Source: Moniliella sp. 'wahieum'
Taxonomy: Eukaryota; Basidiomycota; Moniliellomycetes; Moniliellales; Moniliellaceae
DNA: 64,000 nucleotides
Direction: 5' to 3'
Assembly: GCA_003971905.1 (NCBI GenBank)
Contig: RSEE01000042.1
Coordinates: forward strand, 310,001-374,000
The notes below the pieces were generated by a model, which was not told the DNA's origin, made no database searches, and was given only the letters and a program-made list of their open reading frames with translations. Below, in pieces: positions 23,596 to 34,142 of the stretch. The stretch's first letter is position 1, and each line of letters begins with the position of its first letter. Both the position numbers and the translations under genes were made by a program.

Positions 23596-23620
23596 GTTCA
23601 ACGTTCAACGTTCAACGTTC
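23596..23620. repeat. Heptamer array GTTCAAC x3 (AACGTT+C)
   Basis: Three exact GTTCAAC units plus GTTC. In rotation the unit is the palindrome AACGTT plus C. It is the third array of the cluster. Confidence 0.9.
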
Positions 23621-25624
23621 GATACGTGACGGGCAGTGCGTGACGCCGCGACAAGCCAAGCCCAGCATATATGACCTCGAAGAGACTGTAAGGCAATAAC
23701 GGCACTAATAAGAGAGAGAGCGATCGCGGCGAGCGGTGTTCAGTATTAATTGCAAATTGCTGAAGAAGTAGTGATGGATTAACGGCAACGTAATATATAC
23801 CCCCGCCATGCTTTTTTGGATAGCGGCTTGATGAGATCGATGAGCTCTCGCATCGCTATTCAATTCTCATGTGCACCAAAGGGTTCGTCGCAGTAACAGC
23901 GAGAGAAAGGCAACAAAGGCGCACAATGAGCTCGAGTCACTAGTCACATGTCCCGCAGTCCCCTCATACCAGCTATAATAATCAGGTAAATCTTCTCCCA
24001 GTACTCTTCACCGATCCTGTCTCCTTTCTCTCTTGTACCAGTGCTTCCCTTCAGTGCTTCCCTTGGTACGTGGCTCTCACTCGTATCGTCCGACCCTTAC
24101 ATGTTACAGCTCTCTGTGTGTCCTTTAACGCGTTTTTATATACTGCGACGAGTTTATATATGCCGCTCAGTTTTTGTTCCCACTATGTTCACTGCAGTTG
24201 TTCACAGTTTGCATGTGCCTCTCTCATGCCTCAGTGCCTCATTGAATTTCCACGCTGACGTCACATGTCACAGGACACGCCACCATCGTGACGCCACCAA
24301 CCGAGCCTACCCAAAATGTATACCCAGCAAGAAAGCTGTGGGGCCGTCGCGCTCATTTTTGTCAACCAGCATCAGCCGCCCAGGGGTGCCTCCGGGGGGA
24401 GGTTGGGGGCCCACCGGTGCAGGCGACACTAGGCGACACCACGCCATCTAGCGAGGATGGGCTTTGGGGCATGCTGGGGCACCCATACTGTCGGCACTGG
24501 AAACGGGCGCTACTCCATTACGTATAGACACCACACAAGCTTTTTATATTCGCCTCTCGACATAATCTGATGCGTATCTGCACATCCCATCAAAATCGTC
24601 GTCATACTGACCCGAATCCCAGTGTGCTAGTGTGCTCTCGAAGAACAACAACCCCACCTCCTCTATTGTAGCACAGCGGCCCGACGGATAGGATCTCGAT
24701 AACATGCCAACACCGTATTAAGTGCGCGCAAGGAATGCACAGACACGCGGACCGTGACAGATGGAAGTGACTGACACGGTGTGTTGGCAGATAAACGGAG
24801 TCTGGCACTCGCATCAACATGGTTGATGAGTTACATCGCTGTGGTGATTTCCCAAGTGTTTTCTTTCACGCCGAGATGAATTCTAGACCCCCTGCAAGAA
24901 TCAATTCACTTTCGTCAATGAAACACATCATTTGTTACTTGGACATTCCATGGTCTCACCAGTTCCCCCTCCCAAACCTGCCAACAAGCCAGTTCAAATG
25001 GGGGCATCCAAAGTCTCCATATCGAAATTCCTTGTGCCGTTCCTGTTTGCGCAAGCGAGAAAGCTCGCGTGGCAACATGTCACCCTTGGTGGTCTATATA
25101 AGCATTGCCAACAACTTCTCAAACAGCATAATCCTAGTAATAGTGAAAGCCAACTCGTTCTTCGGTACACCCGTGTTGTTGTTCGTATATACCCTGATCA
25201 TTGGAAAAGAAGAGATGAAGCCAGGCAAAGAAGTCACCGTGCGTAAGGATCACCACCAGTAGTGAAGTGATCACAGTGAGCCTTTGGATCTATCACTGTG
25301 AATAAGGGAGACATAGAGCCCTCTCTAAGTTCTCTCGTGTAATGATATGCATGTACTAAATGGGAATTGGAGGGGACTCATGAATTGGCGTTCATTTCAG
25401 AGCGGCGCTCACCCACCCACCCACATAATATGAAGCTCACATCTCCGCAATCCTCCCCCTCCCCCCCCCACACACATGCCACGCAAGAGAAAGACTCGAT
25501 TCCTCTTCTTGAGTCAAAGAAGGATTGCGACAAAAGGATATCAAGTACCATGGGCAAAACAACCCAACTTTTGGCTCGTTAGTGATGAGCTATGGCGAAT
25601 GATCTTACGCCCATCATGGTAACA

Positions 25625-27120
25625 ATCCATCTCTACTTTCTGAATCTATATCATTGATAGAGCTTAAGGCTGGGACAGGGGAACGCTAGGTCTAAACCGA
25701 ACCGTTCATCTTGCGGGGGTTACTTGGAAGCGCCACTAAGGTCAAGGACCAGGGGGATCGCCAGGATATCAGGACCCTCCGGTTCTCGCCATCCGGTCCC
25801 GTACCCTAGGAAGCGCGTGTGGACACGGATGAACGTGGTTGACATCCGAGCGAGGAACCATTCCCACTGAGACTTAGTAGCCAACTCCTTCCAATGCGCA
25901 AACAACTTGCCCGCTGTCTTGGTGCCGTAGTATCCTCGCGTCGTCAAAACCCATATGCGAGTAGACATCAAAAAGTGCCAACAACCCTACTGCTCCCCGA
26001 CCGAGTCGCGTCGACGCGCCGCTCCACCACCTTAAAAGGGGAGCGGTGGTGCAAAGAGAGTTAAGTGGTGGAGAAAGAAGGAAATGTGGAGAGCAATTGA
26101 GGTATTTGCGACAAAGATACGGGGGGGGGGGGCAAGAAGAGGGGGGGGACAAAGGGGGATGAGTGGAACAAAAGGGAGGGAATGGAGCAAGGATGATCGG
26201 TGGTCCAGAGAGGTGGTGGGCTCGATCCATGTAACGTGAATTACGACGACCCTGTAACAGGCGTGCCCAGCCGGGGGACTCACCCACGTTGGTGAGGTAC
26301 AATCCCTTAGATGAAGGACGACTCACGGTAGTTTCGGGCTTGGGCTTTTGGTGGATCCGAGCCGAGGAGAAGCCTTTGGGCGTGAAGCCGAGGCGGCCGC
26401 ACCCTTGGCAAGGCTGCATATGCGCCGGCTTGGGGTAGTAACGTGTCTGAATCCTCCCGGGCTCAGGGACGGGTAGATGCAGTGGAGGACAAACACTGCC
26501 AGAGCTGAAGCTGTGGGCAGGGGCGGCTGTCGACGTAGCTATGAAGGGAACCCACGCGATATGCTCTGTGATACGGGGAATCGACGCGGCTGAAGGAAGG
26601 CTCGCGCGACTGGGCGGATGGAAAGCTGGAGGACGAGGTTGGGTGATGAAGATGAGGCAGGTAAGTGGAGACGAGAGGTTTCCTGTATTACTCAATCAAT
26701 TGGCTGGAAACGGTCAGGAGTTGGACAAGAAAGGCGGGAAGGGACGAGAATGGAAGGTGGGATAAAGGATTCCCACTGATCGAGGATACTGACTATTGGT
26801 TGACCCCTTTTTGGTAACACCCTCCTGTCTACTGGCATAGATGTTAACAGAGCGAGAAGCAGATGAAGCTGCTAGAGTGCGACTTGATGGGAGCACTCGC
26901 GATCCTATGGATCAGCTGCAAAGCAGCCTTCAGACAAGGTGTGAAGGCAAAGTGGTGAGCAATGAGCCAAAGTCTTCAAGCAACGTCTGAACCGAAGGAG
27001 ATAGGAGAGCAAGAAGGGAAATGAAGCGAGCAGGGCGTGCGCGCCCTGCGAGCGGAACTCTTCCGCCCGGCTAAGCGAGCGTCACCGATCCACTGAGGGC
27101 CGTGCAGGGGAACCCCAGCA
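25625..27120 (-). mobile_element. Retroelement relic, LTR-like 5' block plus gag-like region
   Basis: On the minus strand this unit begins with a block (about 27120-26865) that recurs inverted at 45980-46235. It continues through a block shared with 22105-22410, then through a region coding for a zinc-knuckle-like stretch (CQGCGRLG), and ends in a block of about 110 bp shared with 37310-37440. The order LTR-like block, leader, gag-like region and common 3' block suggests an LTR-retroelement derivative, perhaps non-autonomous. It looks broken. No polymerase region was recognised. Family assignment is inference. Confidence 0.5.
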
Positions 27121-27998
27121 CTACCCTGAAGCAAGCGATGGCTGCAAAGGCTGCGAAGGCTGCGAAGGCACTAAGAATATCATCCGATAGCACTTCCTCG
27201 TGTACTATAATCACTCGCCTTATTCGAGTTTGAGAACAGTGGAAGACTATGCCAGAATGTCGGACGTCATTGGATCGCTATCGTTGTGAGGAGTAGAGTG
27301 TGAGTAGTTACAAAAGCGGGTGGAGTAAGCCTGACGATGGACGGTTGTGCCCTGCCTCTCCCTCCTCAAGCTTTTTGGCCATGTTTAATCCCAGACTAGT
27401 TACGCCACACCTCCATTGTTCCCTCGTTAGTTTCCCCCAGAACTGGTAACAGGACTCCAACTCGATAGAGGGCATACCACTACTGTAGGATAGGCGCCTA
27501 GCTTCGTCTTGTCCAACCTCCTCCCCTGTATGAAGCCGTACATCGTTACGAATGAACAGCACAGACCTAGTGCACGATAGTGCGTTCTATACCTTCTTTC
27601 GAGGCGCTGAATGATGTCCAATTGGCGTTCACCTGATTGGCCTGATTCCAACTCAAAACGATGCAGACCAAACTCACAAGTGGAGCCACCCTATACCGGT
27701 TGTTCCTCTCATTGTCCTCTTCAAAAGAGCAATGCGCAGAGCGCTCTGGCTCAGTATGCCAAATCGAACCTTGTAACATGTAACGTATCTGTAGCTTGAA
27801 GCTTTCCCTTAAGAGTCACTAGTCAAGGTTCAACGTGCAACGTTCAACGTTCAACTTGAGCGCTTCAACGTGTCGCGTCCCAAACCAGAGCGCCTGTGTG
27901 GACCAATCTCGAAACCGTTACATCACAGTAGCTGGGATTCAAGCGGACCCTTGTGGGCAACGTGATGTAGGCCAGGAAGCCCCGAACTGTGTCCATTA
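27121..27998. other. Intergenic DNA between the relic and SHP1
   Basis: No gene is supported. Short minus-strand frames at 27300-27780 may belong to mobile-element debris but carry no diagnostic motif. It ends with a heptamer array (27828-27855) in the SHP1 3' flank. Confidence 0.4.
27828..27855. repeat. Heptamer array GTTCAAC x4 (AACGTT+C)
   Basis: Units GTTCAAC, GTGCAAC, GTTCAAC, GTTCAAC: the same unit as at 23596, 4 kb away, with one substitution. Confidence 0.85.
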
Positions 27999-29517
27999 TC
28001 AAGCACGCTTCTGGATGACAACCGCATTGAGCAGGCCAGCCTCCTTGAGCGTTTGGGTTTCGTCTGTGAGTGCCTTGGCGGGAAGCTGGTGGTAAGAATG
28101 AAAGACTCGGGGCTTGAGCCCGAGGCCGCCAAGAAGCGACGCACGTCAGCCACAGTGTGAGTCTGGTTGAACTTCTGAACCAGTCGGGTGCCATCTGCCA
28201 AGCGGAGCTGTAGCGTGGTGATGGGCTGGGAGGAATCCAGCTCGAATTGGGGCGAAGAAGCGGGCCCGGCCTGGGTCGCCGGCGCTGCGTCTGCAGTACG
28301 GGATGCCGAGACGGAGGAAAGGGCGGGGGAAGCCCGGCCAGAGGAGGTCACGGGGCTTCCGAGGCGGTTGCCTTGCCCCGCAAAGGCCCGGACCGGGCCC
28401 GGAGGTGGTGGGGTGTAAGGCTGGTCTATGCGCCGTTCGATGTGCAGGTCAACTTGCTGGTCCGGCCGCACATTGAACACGGAGTTGGGTGCACGCTGGG
28501 ACTCAATGGCCCGAAGAAGCCGTTGGTTTTCCGGGTTGTCGTACCGATACAACTCGGAATCTTCCACAGTGAAACCATCGGCCCAGAAAATCAAATGGCG
28601 CACAGCCAGTTCGTCCTCCTGCTCTTCCTCCTCAGGCTCACCGGTCTGACCCTCGCCGACTTCAGGCTCTGGTGCATTGATCGAACGCCCGTGGCCCCAG
28701 TGGTGACCGCCAGCACTGCCATCGTGTTCTGGTCCACCAGCGGCAGAAGGGGAAGGGGCGGGTCCCCCCTCAGCAGCCTGGCGAAGAATGTTGTTGACCA
28801 AGTCCATCCCTTCCCCTTCGTTGCCATCTGCGTGAGCCCGGGCCAAGGCCTGCAGCATACGCTGACGCCGCTGGGCTTCGGGGTCCTGGACACTCAGCCC
28901 ACTCCGCTCTCCACCAGTGTAGAGGTTGGGCGTGTCTTCTTCATCCGAATCAGGACCATCATCATGCTGCAGCCGCCAATGTTACCTTGACGATACGTGC
29001 CATGGCCATGGCGGCTAGTGCTGCTACTGCCGCCTTGGCCACTGCTCGAGCCAAAGCCATGCACGTTGGAGCCAATCCCGGATCCACTGCGAGGCCCTTG
29101 GCCCGCCCCATCCCTAAGACTGCCCAGGGTGGCGATACCTGTCCGGCGCGCACCAGATGGAGCCGAGGAGCCACCGCTAAACCCGTGCAGAGGATTGGAG
29201 CGTGTCTGGGGGGCACTTTGGCTGGGCCACGGGTCAGCCGGAGCGGGGGGCCGGACAAGGTGCGTGGGCCGACGTAACCAGGTGGAGCCTCTGGAAAGGT
29301 AAACAGACGTGTGAGCACAGGAAGGCAGCGCAAGGAGCACCCGAGACGTACGGGGTGTAGCAGTGGGAGCCGGCTGAGGCTCAGGCTCGCCTTCCTGCGC
29401 GGCCAAGTAGGTGGCAACAGCAGTCTCCAGGTTCCCGTCTGCAGTTGCAAGGTAGCTGCGCGCGGTCTCAGGAGATGCGCCTGTGAGGTCGGCAAAGTGG
29501 GCGACGGGGTCGGTCAT
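27999..29517 (-). CDS. SHP1: UBX-domain Cdc48/p97 cofactor (Shp1/p47)
   Basis: This protein links the Cdc48 ATPase to ubiquitinated substrates and membrane fusion. The ATG at 29517 starts a UBA-like domain (MTDPVAHFADLTGASPETAR, DGNLETAVATYLAAQEG). Exon 1 ends at 29352 and exon 2 starts at 29290 (GT-AG). A Gly/Ser-rich linker precedes DEEDTPNLYTGGERSGLSVQ, a family signature. The SEP domain is RHLIFWADGFTVEDSELYRY with NSVFNVRPDQQVDLHIERRI. The C-terminal UBX domain runs ITTLQLRLADGTRLVQKFNQ, THTVADVRRFLAASG and EAGLLNAVVIQKRA, then the stop at 27999. The frame slips near 28980 and again near 28070. Downstream of the stop lies a GTTCAAC array. Confidence 0.93.
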
Positions 29518-30103
29518 GGCAGCGGTCGCCGGTGGTGGAGGGGAGGCGGGGGTGTGGGTGGGCGAGGTAGTGGCTGGGGCAGCGTGCCAGGCGGAACTGC
29601 GGGCGGAATGGTGGGCTGGCAAGGGGATGTGAGCGTGACGCGTCAGCGCCAGGGCTGGCTATGTGCTGCGTCATCGATCATCGGTATCAATCATCAACAC
29701 CGTGCGACAGGCACTGACGTCATCGTGCCGCGCCGGATGCGGATGGCAGCGGGCCGCCGCCAGAGGGATCGGGGTGGGGGGCTCGGCTGTGAGCATGCGC
29801 AGCGTGCACAGCACGGCGGGCACGCGTCTGCCTCTGGCATTGGCGCGGGCCCCCGTCCCAGCCGCTTCACTGCCGCCCGCACAGCTCCTCCCGGCGCCAG
29901 AGCCCCATCCCCATCGACACGCGCCTGCTCCATGGGGCTCACATGTCACAAGCGGTGGTGATGCCGGTGATGTGATGGCCCACCCTCATTTGTCATGCGC
30001 AGCAATCCAGATTAGTATAGCCGCCGCCATAGCCCCCTTCAGTCTGTCTCCCCCTTCGTGACGCCGCCACCATCCACCATCCATCACCCCCACCCCCCCC
30101 ACC
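29518..30103. promoter_or_regulatory. Divergent promoter region, SHP1 and oxysterol-binding protein
   Basis: 586 bp between two divergent start codons. It has ATCGATCATCGGTATCAATC near 29671-29690 and CACATGTCAC at 29940-29950, both in the dispersed palindrome set. Confidence 0.5.
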
Positions 30104-31640
30104 ATGGTCCTCTCGGGTCTCCTTGGCGGCAAACACGCCCACCACCATCTCTCCTCCCATGCGCCTTCCAACTCCCCCCCACCAGCGATGATGACAGCCG
30201 TGTGGGCGGCGACGGCGGCGAGGAAGAGCAGCTGGACGACGAGAACGGCAGCATCTTGCTCCATTTGATCAGCCAGCTGCGCATCGGCATGGATCTGTCC
30301 AAGGTCACCCTTCCTACCTTTGTCCTCGAGCCACGCTCCATGCTCGAGCGCATCACCGACTTTCTCTCCTACCCCGACCTTATCTTTGGTGCGTCCCAGC
30401 TCAGCGACCCCGTCGATCGCTTTGTTGCCGTGACTCGCTATTACCTCGCCGGTTGGCACATCAAGCCCAAGGGCGTCAAAAAGCCGTATGTACTGGGTTG
30501 ACAGCCCAATCCTAACCTGGGTGGACCTGTTCTACGTTCGACCGTTCTATTGACACTCTCCTTCCCTCCCACAGCTATAACCCCATCTTGGGCGAGTTTT
30601 TCACTTGTTCGTACCGGTACCCTGACGGCTCCACTGGCCATACATTGCCGAACAAGGTTCGTCTCCCCCTTCTTCCTTTCTTCTGGTTTTGCTTCCGTCC
30701 TTACTTACTCCCTGTTTCCTTGTCAGTTTCTCACCATCCCCCGATCAGTGCCTACTTTTACTGTGCACCCGAGCACAATGTCGTCATCTATGGGGAACTG
30801 CGACCCAAGAGCAAATTCCTGGGCAACAGTGCAGCCACCCTGATGGGCGGAGAGAGTCGCGTCGTGTTTCTTGATCGCCAATCCGCCCCAATGGGATTGG
30901 GGAAGATGTGATTGGGATGCCCAACATGTTCGCCCGCGGAATCATGTTTGGCAAGCTGCTGCTCGAGTTGGGCGATACGTCTAGGATCGAGTGCCCCGCT
31001 ACCGACACCTCGGCCTCGGTCGAGTTTAAAACAAAGGGCTACTTTTCCGGAACCTACAATGCGCTCGAGGCCAAGGTCATGCACGCTCGCAAGCAAGTTG
31101 GGCTTGTGCAGGGCAAATGGAGCGATACGATGACCTACACTGACATGCGCACCGCAGGATCCAAGGATGGTGACATTGGCGAACAATCCATCCTTTTTTC
31201 TGTTAAGGATGCACCCACTCCAGCGGCCAAGTCAGTCCGGCCTGAGGCGGAGCAGGCGCCAAACGAGTCGCGCCGGCTATGGAACGGAGTGACAATCGCG
31301 ATCCAGAAGAAAGACATGCATGCCGCCACTGAGGACAAAACGGCATTGAAGATGCCCAGCGGGCTCGGGCCAAGGAACGGGAAGAGAAGCATATCGAGTT
31401 TGAGCCGCACTACTTCGTCTATGTGCCCAGCCTTGGCCATTACTTGCCTCGCACGGAGTCGTTGCCGCCTGCCTTCCAAGCCCCACCGTTGTCTCGTACT
31501 TTGCCTCTCTCCACACTGCGTGAGGTAAAAGGGGAAACAAGATATATATATATCATTACCCTTCTTGGTTCTCTTCACTACCTCTTGGCGTGAATTTGTG
31601 TTTTCGCCTTGGTTATCCCTTCCTGAAGCTGCCGGTGTAG
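30104..31640 (+). CDS. Oxysterol-binding protein-related protein (Osh/Kes1 type)
   Basis: It is a cytosolic lipid-transfer protein that exchanges sterol or phosphatidylserine for PI4P at membrane contacts. The ATG at 30104 begins MVLSGLLGGKHAHHHLSSHA. The ORD core reads LHLISQLRIGMDLSKVTLPT, FVLEPRSMLERITDFLSYPD, RYYLAGWHIKPKGVKKP, then after a GT-AG intron (30486-30574) YNPILGEFFTCSYRY. The diagnostic VSHHPPISAYFY motif follows a second intron. GTYNALEAKVMHARKQVGLV and GKWSDTMTYTDMRT come next. The end is LWNGVTIAIQKKDMHAATED and EFEPHYFVYVPSLGHYLPR. No PH domain or ankyrin is seen, so it is the short Osh4-7 class. The second intron's acceptor puts the SHHPP exon one base out of frame, another indel sign. 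The exact C-terminus (31590 or 31640) is uncertain. Confidence 0.9.
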
Positions 31641-31775
31641 AGTGGTCCGCCCAATCCAACCATGCGTCACTTCTACTGTTCCTTCTCTACAAGACGAAAC
31701 ATAGGCGTGACGAGGATACCAGACAGACTGGGGACAAAGGAAAGGCCTATAGAAAGGAGAGGATGAGTAGATGGA

Positions 31776-33252
31776 TTAGTCTCGCTCCCGGCTGAAGGAA
31801 ATTTTGACACCATCTCTCTCCGGCAGTGTGACTTTGTCACTGCTGCCCTTGATTGCCCACAGTTCGTCCACCCTTCGGTCCCAGGGCAAGTCGCGGTTGT
31901 AGATCCCCTGCAACCCAATCCCATCCGCCGGGCACCATTGCAACAGGCCTGCCATCTCGGGCGCGGAAAGCATGTAAGGAGGGAACCGACGAGCCGGATT
32001 ACGCTTCTGACGTTTTGCCTGTTCAATCGATGCACCGAGAAAGGTTAGCTTGGCGTTTCGGGAACCCAGGCGCAGCTAAACGAGAAAGGAGACGTACCAG
32101 CAGTTGACCATGGCAACCGTACATGTCCTTGTCGTAGAGGAAAAACCCATTTTTCTTTTCCTGAATGTACTGCTTACTTGTGTCACCCTCATCATCAAGC
32201 CGACATAGGTGAAGCGTCGGCGGTTGTGGTACAGCGCTTGGGTTGGCCACCGCAACGCCTTGGCGTGCAAATTCTTAAACCGCTCCTTTTTCATCTCGTA
32301 GCCGACAATCGTGACCCGTTCGGGTACCGACCGGTAATTCGCGGAATCGAGCGAGGGAGAAGAGCAAGTTTTGGAAGCTGTCCAGTGCATAGGTCTCGGT
32401 CGTCATCCGAAGCAAGTCCAATCCAGCCCCCGAGCCAGCTTTGAGAACAGTTGAAGGGGCATGGGCTTTTTCTCTCTCTTGGGTGCTTTCTTACCGCCGC
32501 CAACTGCGTCGTGCTCGACTGCCGCATTCTCTCCCGTCCCGTCCTTATCCGCATCCACAAACTGCGCAATTTCAGCCCCATGCTCGCCGGTTGTCAACAG
32601 CACCACCTCGGCACCGGGGAGGACGGGAAGATCCATATGGCTCTGCAGCGCCAACTGGAAGTAGCTCTCGGCCTCGGTGGCCAGCGAGTGGGGGCGGGTC
32701 TGCCCACCACTAAAGACCAAAAGGGCGGATGGATCCTGGTTGGCAATTTCAATGCCGCGCTGGATGTGGTTCCAAAACGTGCGCACCGAACCGCCCTTCT
32801 GGTACTCTCCAACACCCAGTTGTCGTCGGTCTGACGGCCATCAAAGGAGGAGCCGCCCAGATGGCATGGCCAACGACAAGCACCAAGTGGTCCAGCTGTT
32901 CCGCCCCGGGCTGTGGCGCGGGCGCGACTGTTTGGGCCCAAGACGCAATCTGCTCAGCAGTGGGGCCAGTTTGGTTGGCAGCGGACAGGGCCGAGGTGGG
33001 CTTGGAAGGGTGGGCCCATTGAAAGAGGTTGAGAAAGAGAGACAAGCTGGCGAGAGAGACGAGGAGGCCGATGCCTAGGTTGGTCACGCGGCTGGGTGAC
33101 GCAAGGCGTGTACGCCAATCGGCCGCGCCGCTGGTGGCGAAGGCGTAGGCGGCGGAGGTGGAGTAGCGGGCACTGGTGCGGCGCGTGGGGACGGTGTTCT
33201 TCCGCGACAGCACCGACGCGCGGCCATTGGTACTCTCGCTCGTACGCGACAT
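31776..33252 (-). CDS. DUF218 (ElyC/SanA/YdcF-like) membrane protein
   Basis: It is a membrane-anchored protein of a family whose biochemical role in fungi is unknown. The ATG at 33252 opens MSRTSESTNGRASVLSRKNT, a basic leader. One hydrophobic segment follows (VTNLGIGLLVSLASLSLFLN). The DUF218 core reads LDHLVLVVGHAIW, then RTFWNHIQRGIEIANQDPSA, LLVFSGGQTRPHSLATEAES and VTIVGYEMKKERFKNLHAKA. The C-terminal part is DTSKQYIQEKKNGFFLYDKD, MYGCHGQLL, an intron near 32096-32020, then MLSAPEMAGLLQWCPADG ending ISFSRERD. Frame shifts occur near 32790 and 32330. It is convergent with the oxysterol-binding protein gene. Confidence 0.82.
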
Positions 33253-34142
33253 GCGGCGGTCGCAACGGGCCTTGCGTCGCGTTCGCTGGCGAGAGGACGA
33301 GGAGGTCAGGAGGACGCCACGGCGAGCGACCGGGTGGCCAATCTGCAACCTGCCTGCGTGGAGCACGCGTTACCTAATATGCACCCCGTGGCGGTGCAAG
33401 TCACTTGCCCGCGTTGCAGCGTAAAAGTTTCATGGGGCAGTGAAACGGGGGGTTCGGAGGAACACGGCGGCAGCTGAGACGGGCGTGCTGGTGAAAACCA
33501 CATCCGAGAGTTGTGCGCACCCATGGGATACGGCTTTTCCAGCTACTTCTGCATTCAGCAACGCCACCATCTGCGCCCCTGCTCTCAGCATGGGACTTGT
33601 AACTTTCACACCGAGAGCACAACTGTTCCCCTCCCCTCCCCCAGAGAGGCCACAACCTGTGAGGGATTGAGCGGCTGATGGACGTAGACGTCTTTAGATC
33701 ACACAGTTCTATAGGTACCTGTGAACGAGCTCCCCGGAGGATTGCACATCCTCTTCGAGGCGAGTTCCGTGATGGCGGTTTGACGCTGGCCGAGCAACAG
33801 ATATCGTTTCGAATTTCTTCAGGAGAGCGGTGACAGACGCCTTGTAGTAGGAATGATGAAGGCACAAGAGGCCCAGACGATAAAAGGGGAAAGGTAGGAG
33901 TAGGGCTTTACCGAGAGGAGGGGAGACGGGAGGAGAGGGAGATGAGAGGAGACGGAAGGAATGGCAGATGGGTGGATGGGATTCTCACAATGAGGTGCAA
34001 GCTAAAGGCGTGATGAAAGCGGACGGAGGCTACTGTACAAACGAAGAACCAACTTGAGACCAGGGGAAGACTCACAGAGAGCCTGGGCGGGTAGAACCGG
34101 GAAAGTGAGGGATCAAGGTGGGGACGAGGCGGGAAACAAGTG
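33253..34142. promoter_or_regulatory. Intergenic region between the DUF218 gene and ARE2
   Basis: No gene is supported. It holds the DUF218 promoter and the sterol acyltransferase 3' flank. A 154-codon minus-strand frame at 33401-33865 has no recognisable domain. Confidence 0.4.

Larger units (their letters stand above)
22411..25624. other. Gene-poor tract with dense palindromic heptamer arrays
   Basis: About 3.2 kb. No recognisable gene is present. The longest open frame (24819-25262, plus, 147 codons) shows no domain I can name and its codon use does not resemble the neighbouring genes. Repeats at 22620-22649, 22924-22944, 23143-23168 and 23510-23620 are listed separately. ACTAGT-based motifs occur near 22725 and 23938. 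Confidence 0.5.

Noticed and set aside
23510-23620. CRISPR-like or telomeric repeat
   Set aside because: Units are 7 bp with no spacers, the organism is a eukaryote, and the units do not resemble telomere repeats.
24819-25262. 147-codon plus-strand open frame
   Set aside because: No domain, AT-richer codon use unlike neighbouring genes, and a location inside repeat-bearing DNA. Not enough to call a gene.
27300-27780. Possible copia-type integrase fragment on the minus strand
   Set aside because: Only a few residues look suggestive and no zinc-binding or catalytic signature could be read, so it is left as unassigned intergenic DNA.
33401-33865. 154-codon minus-strand open frame
   Set aside because: It has no domain or start context, and overlaps the promoter region of the DUF218 gene.
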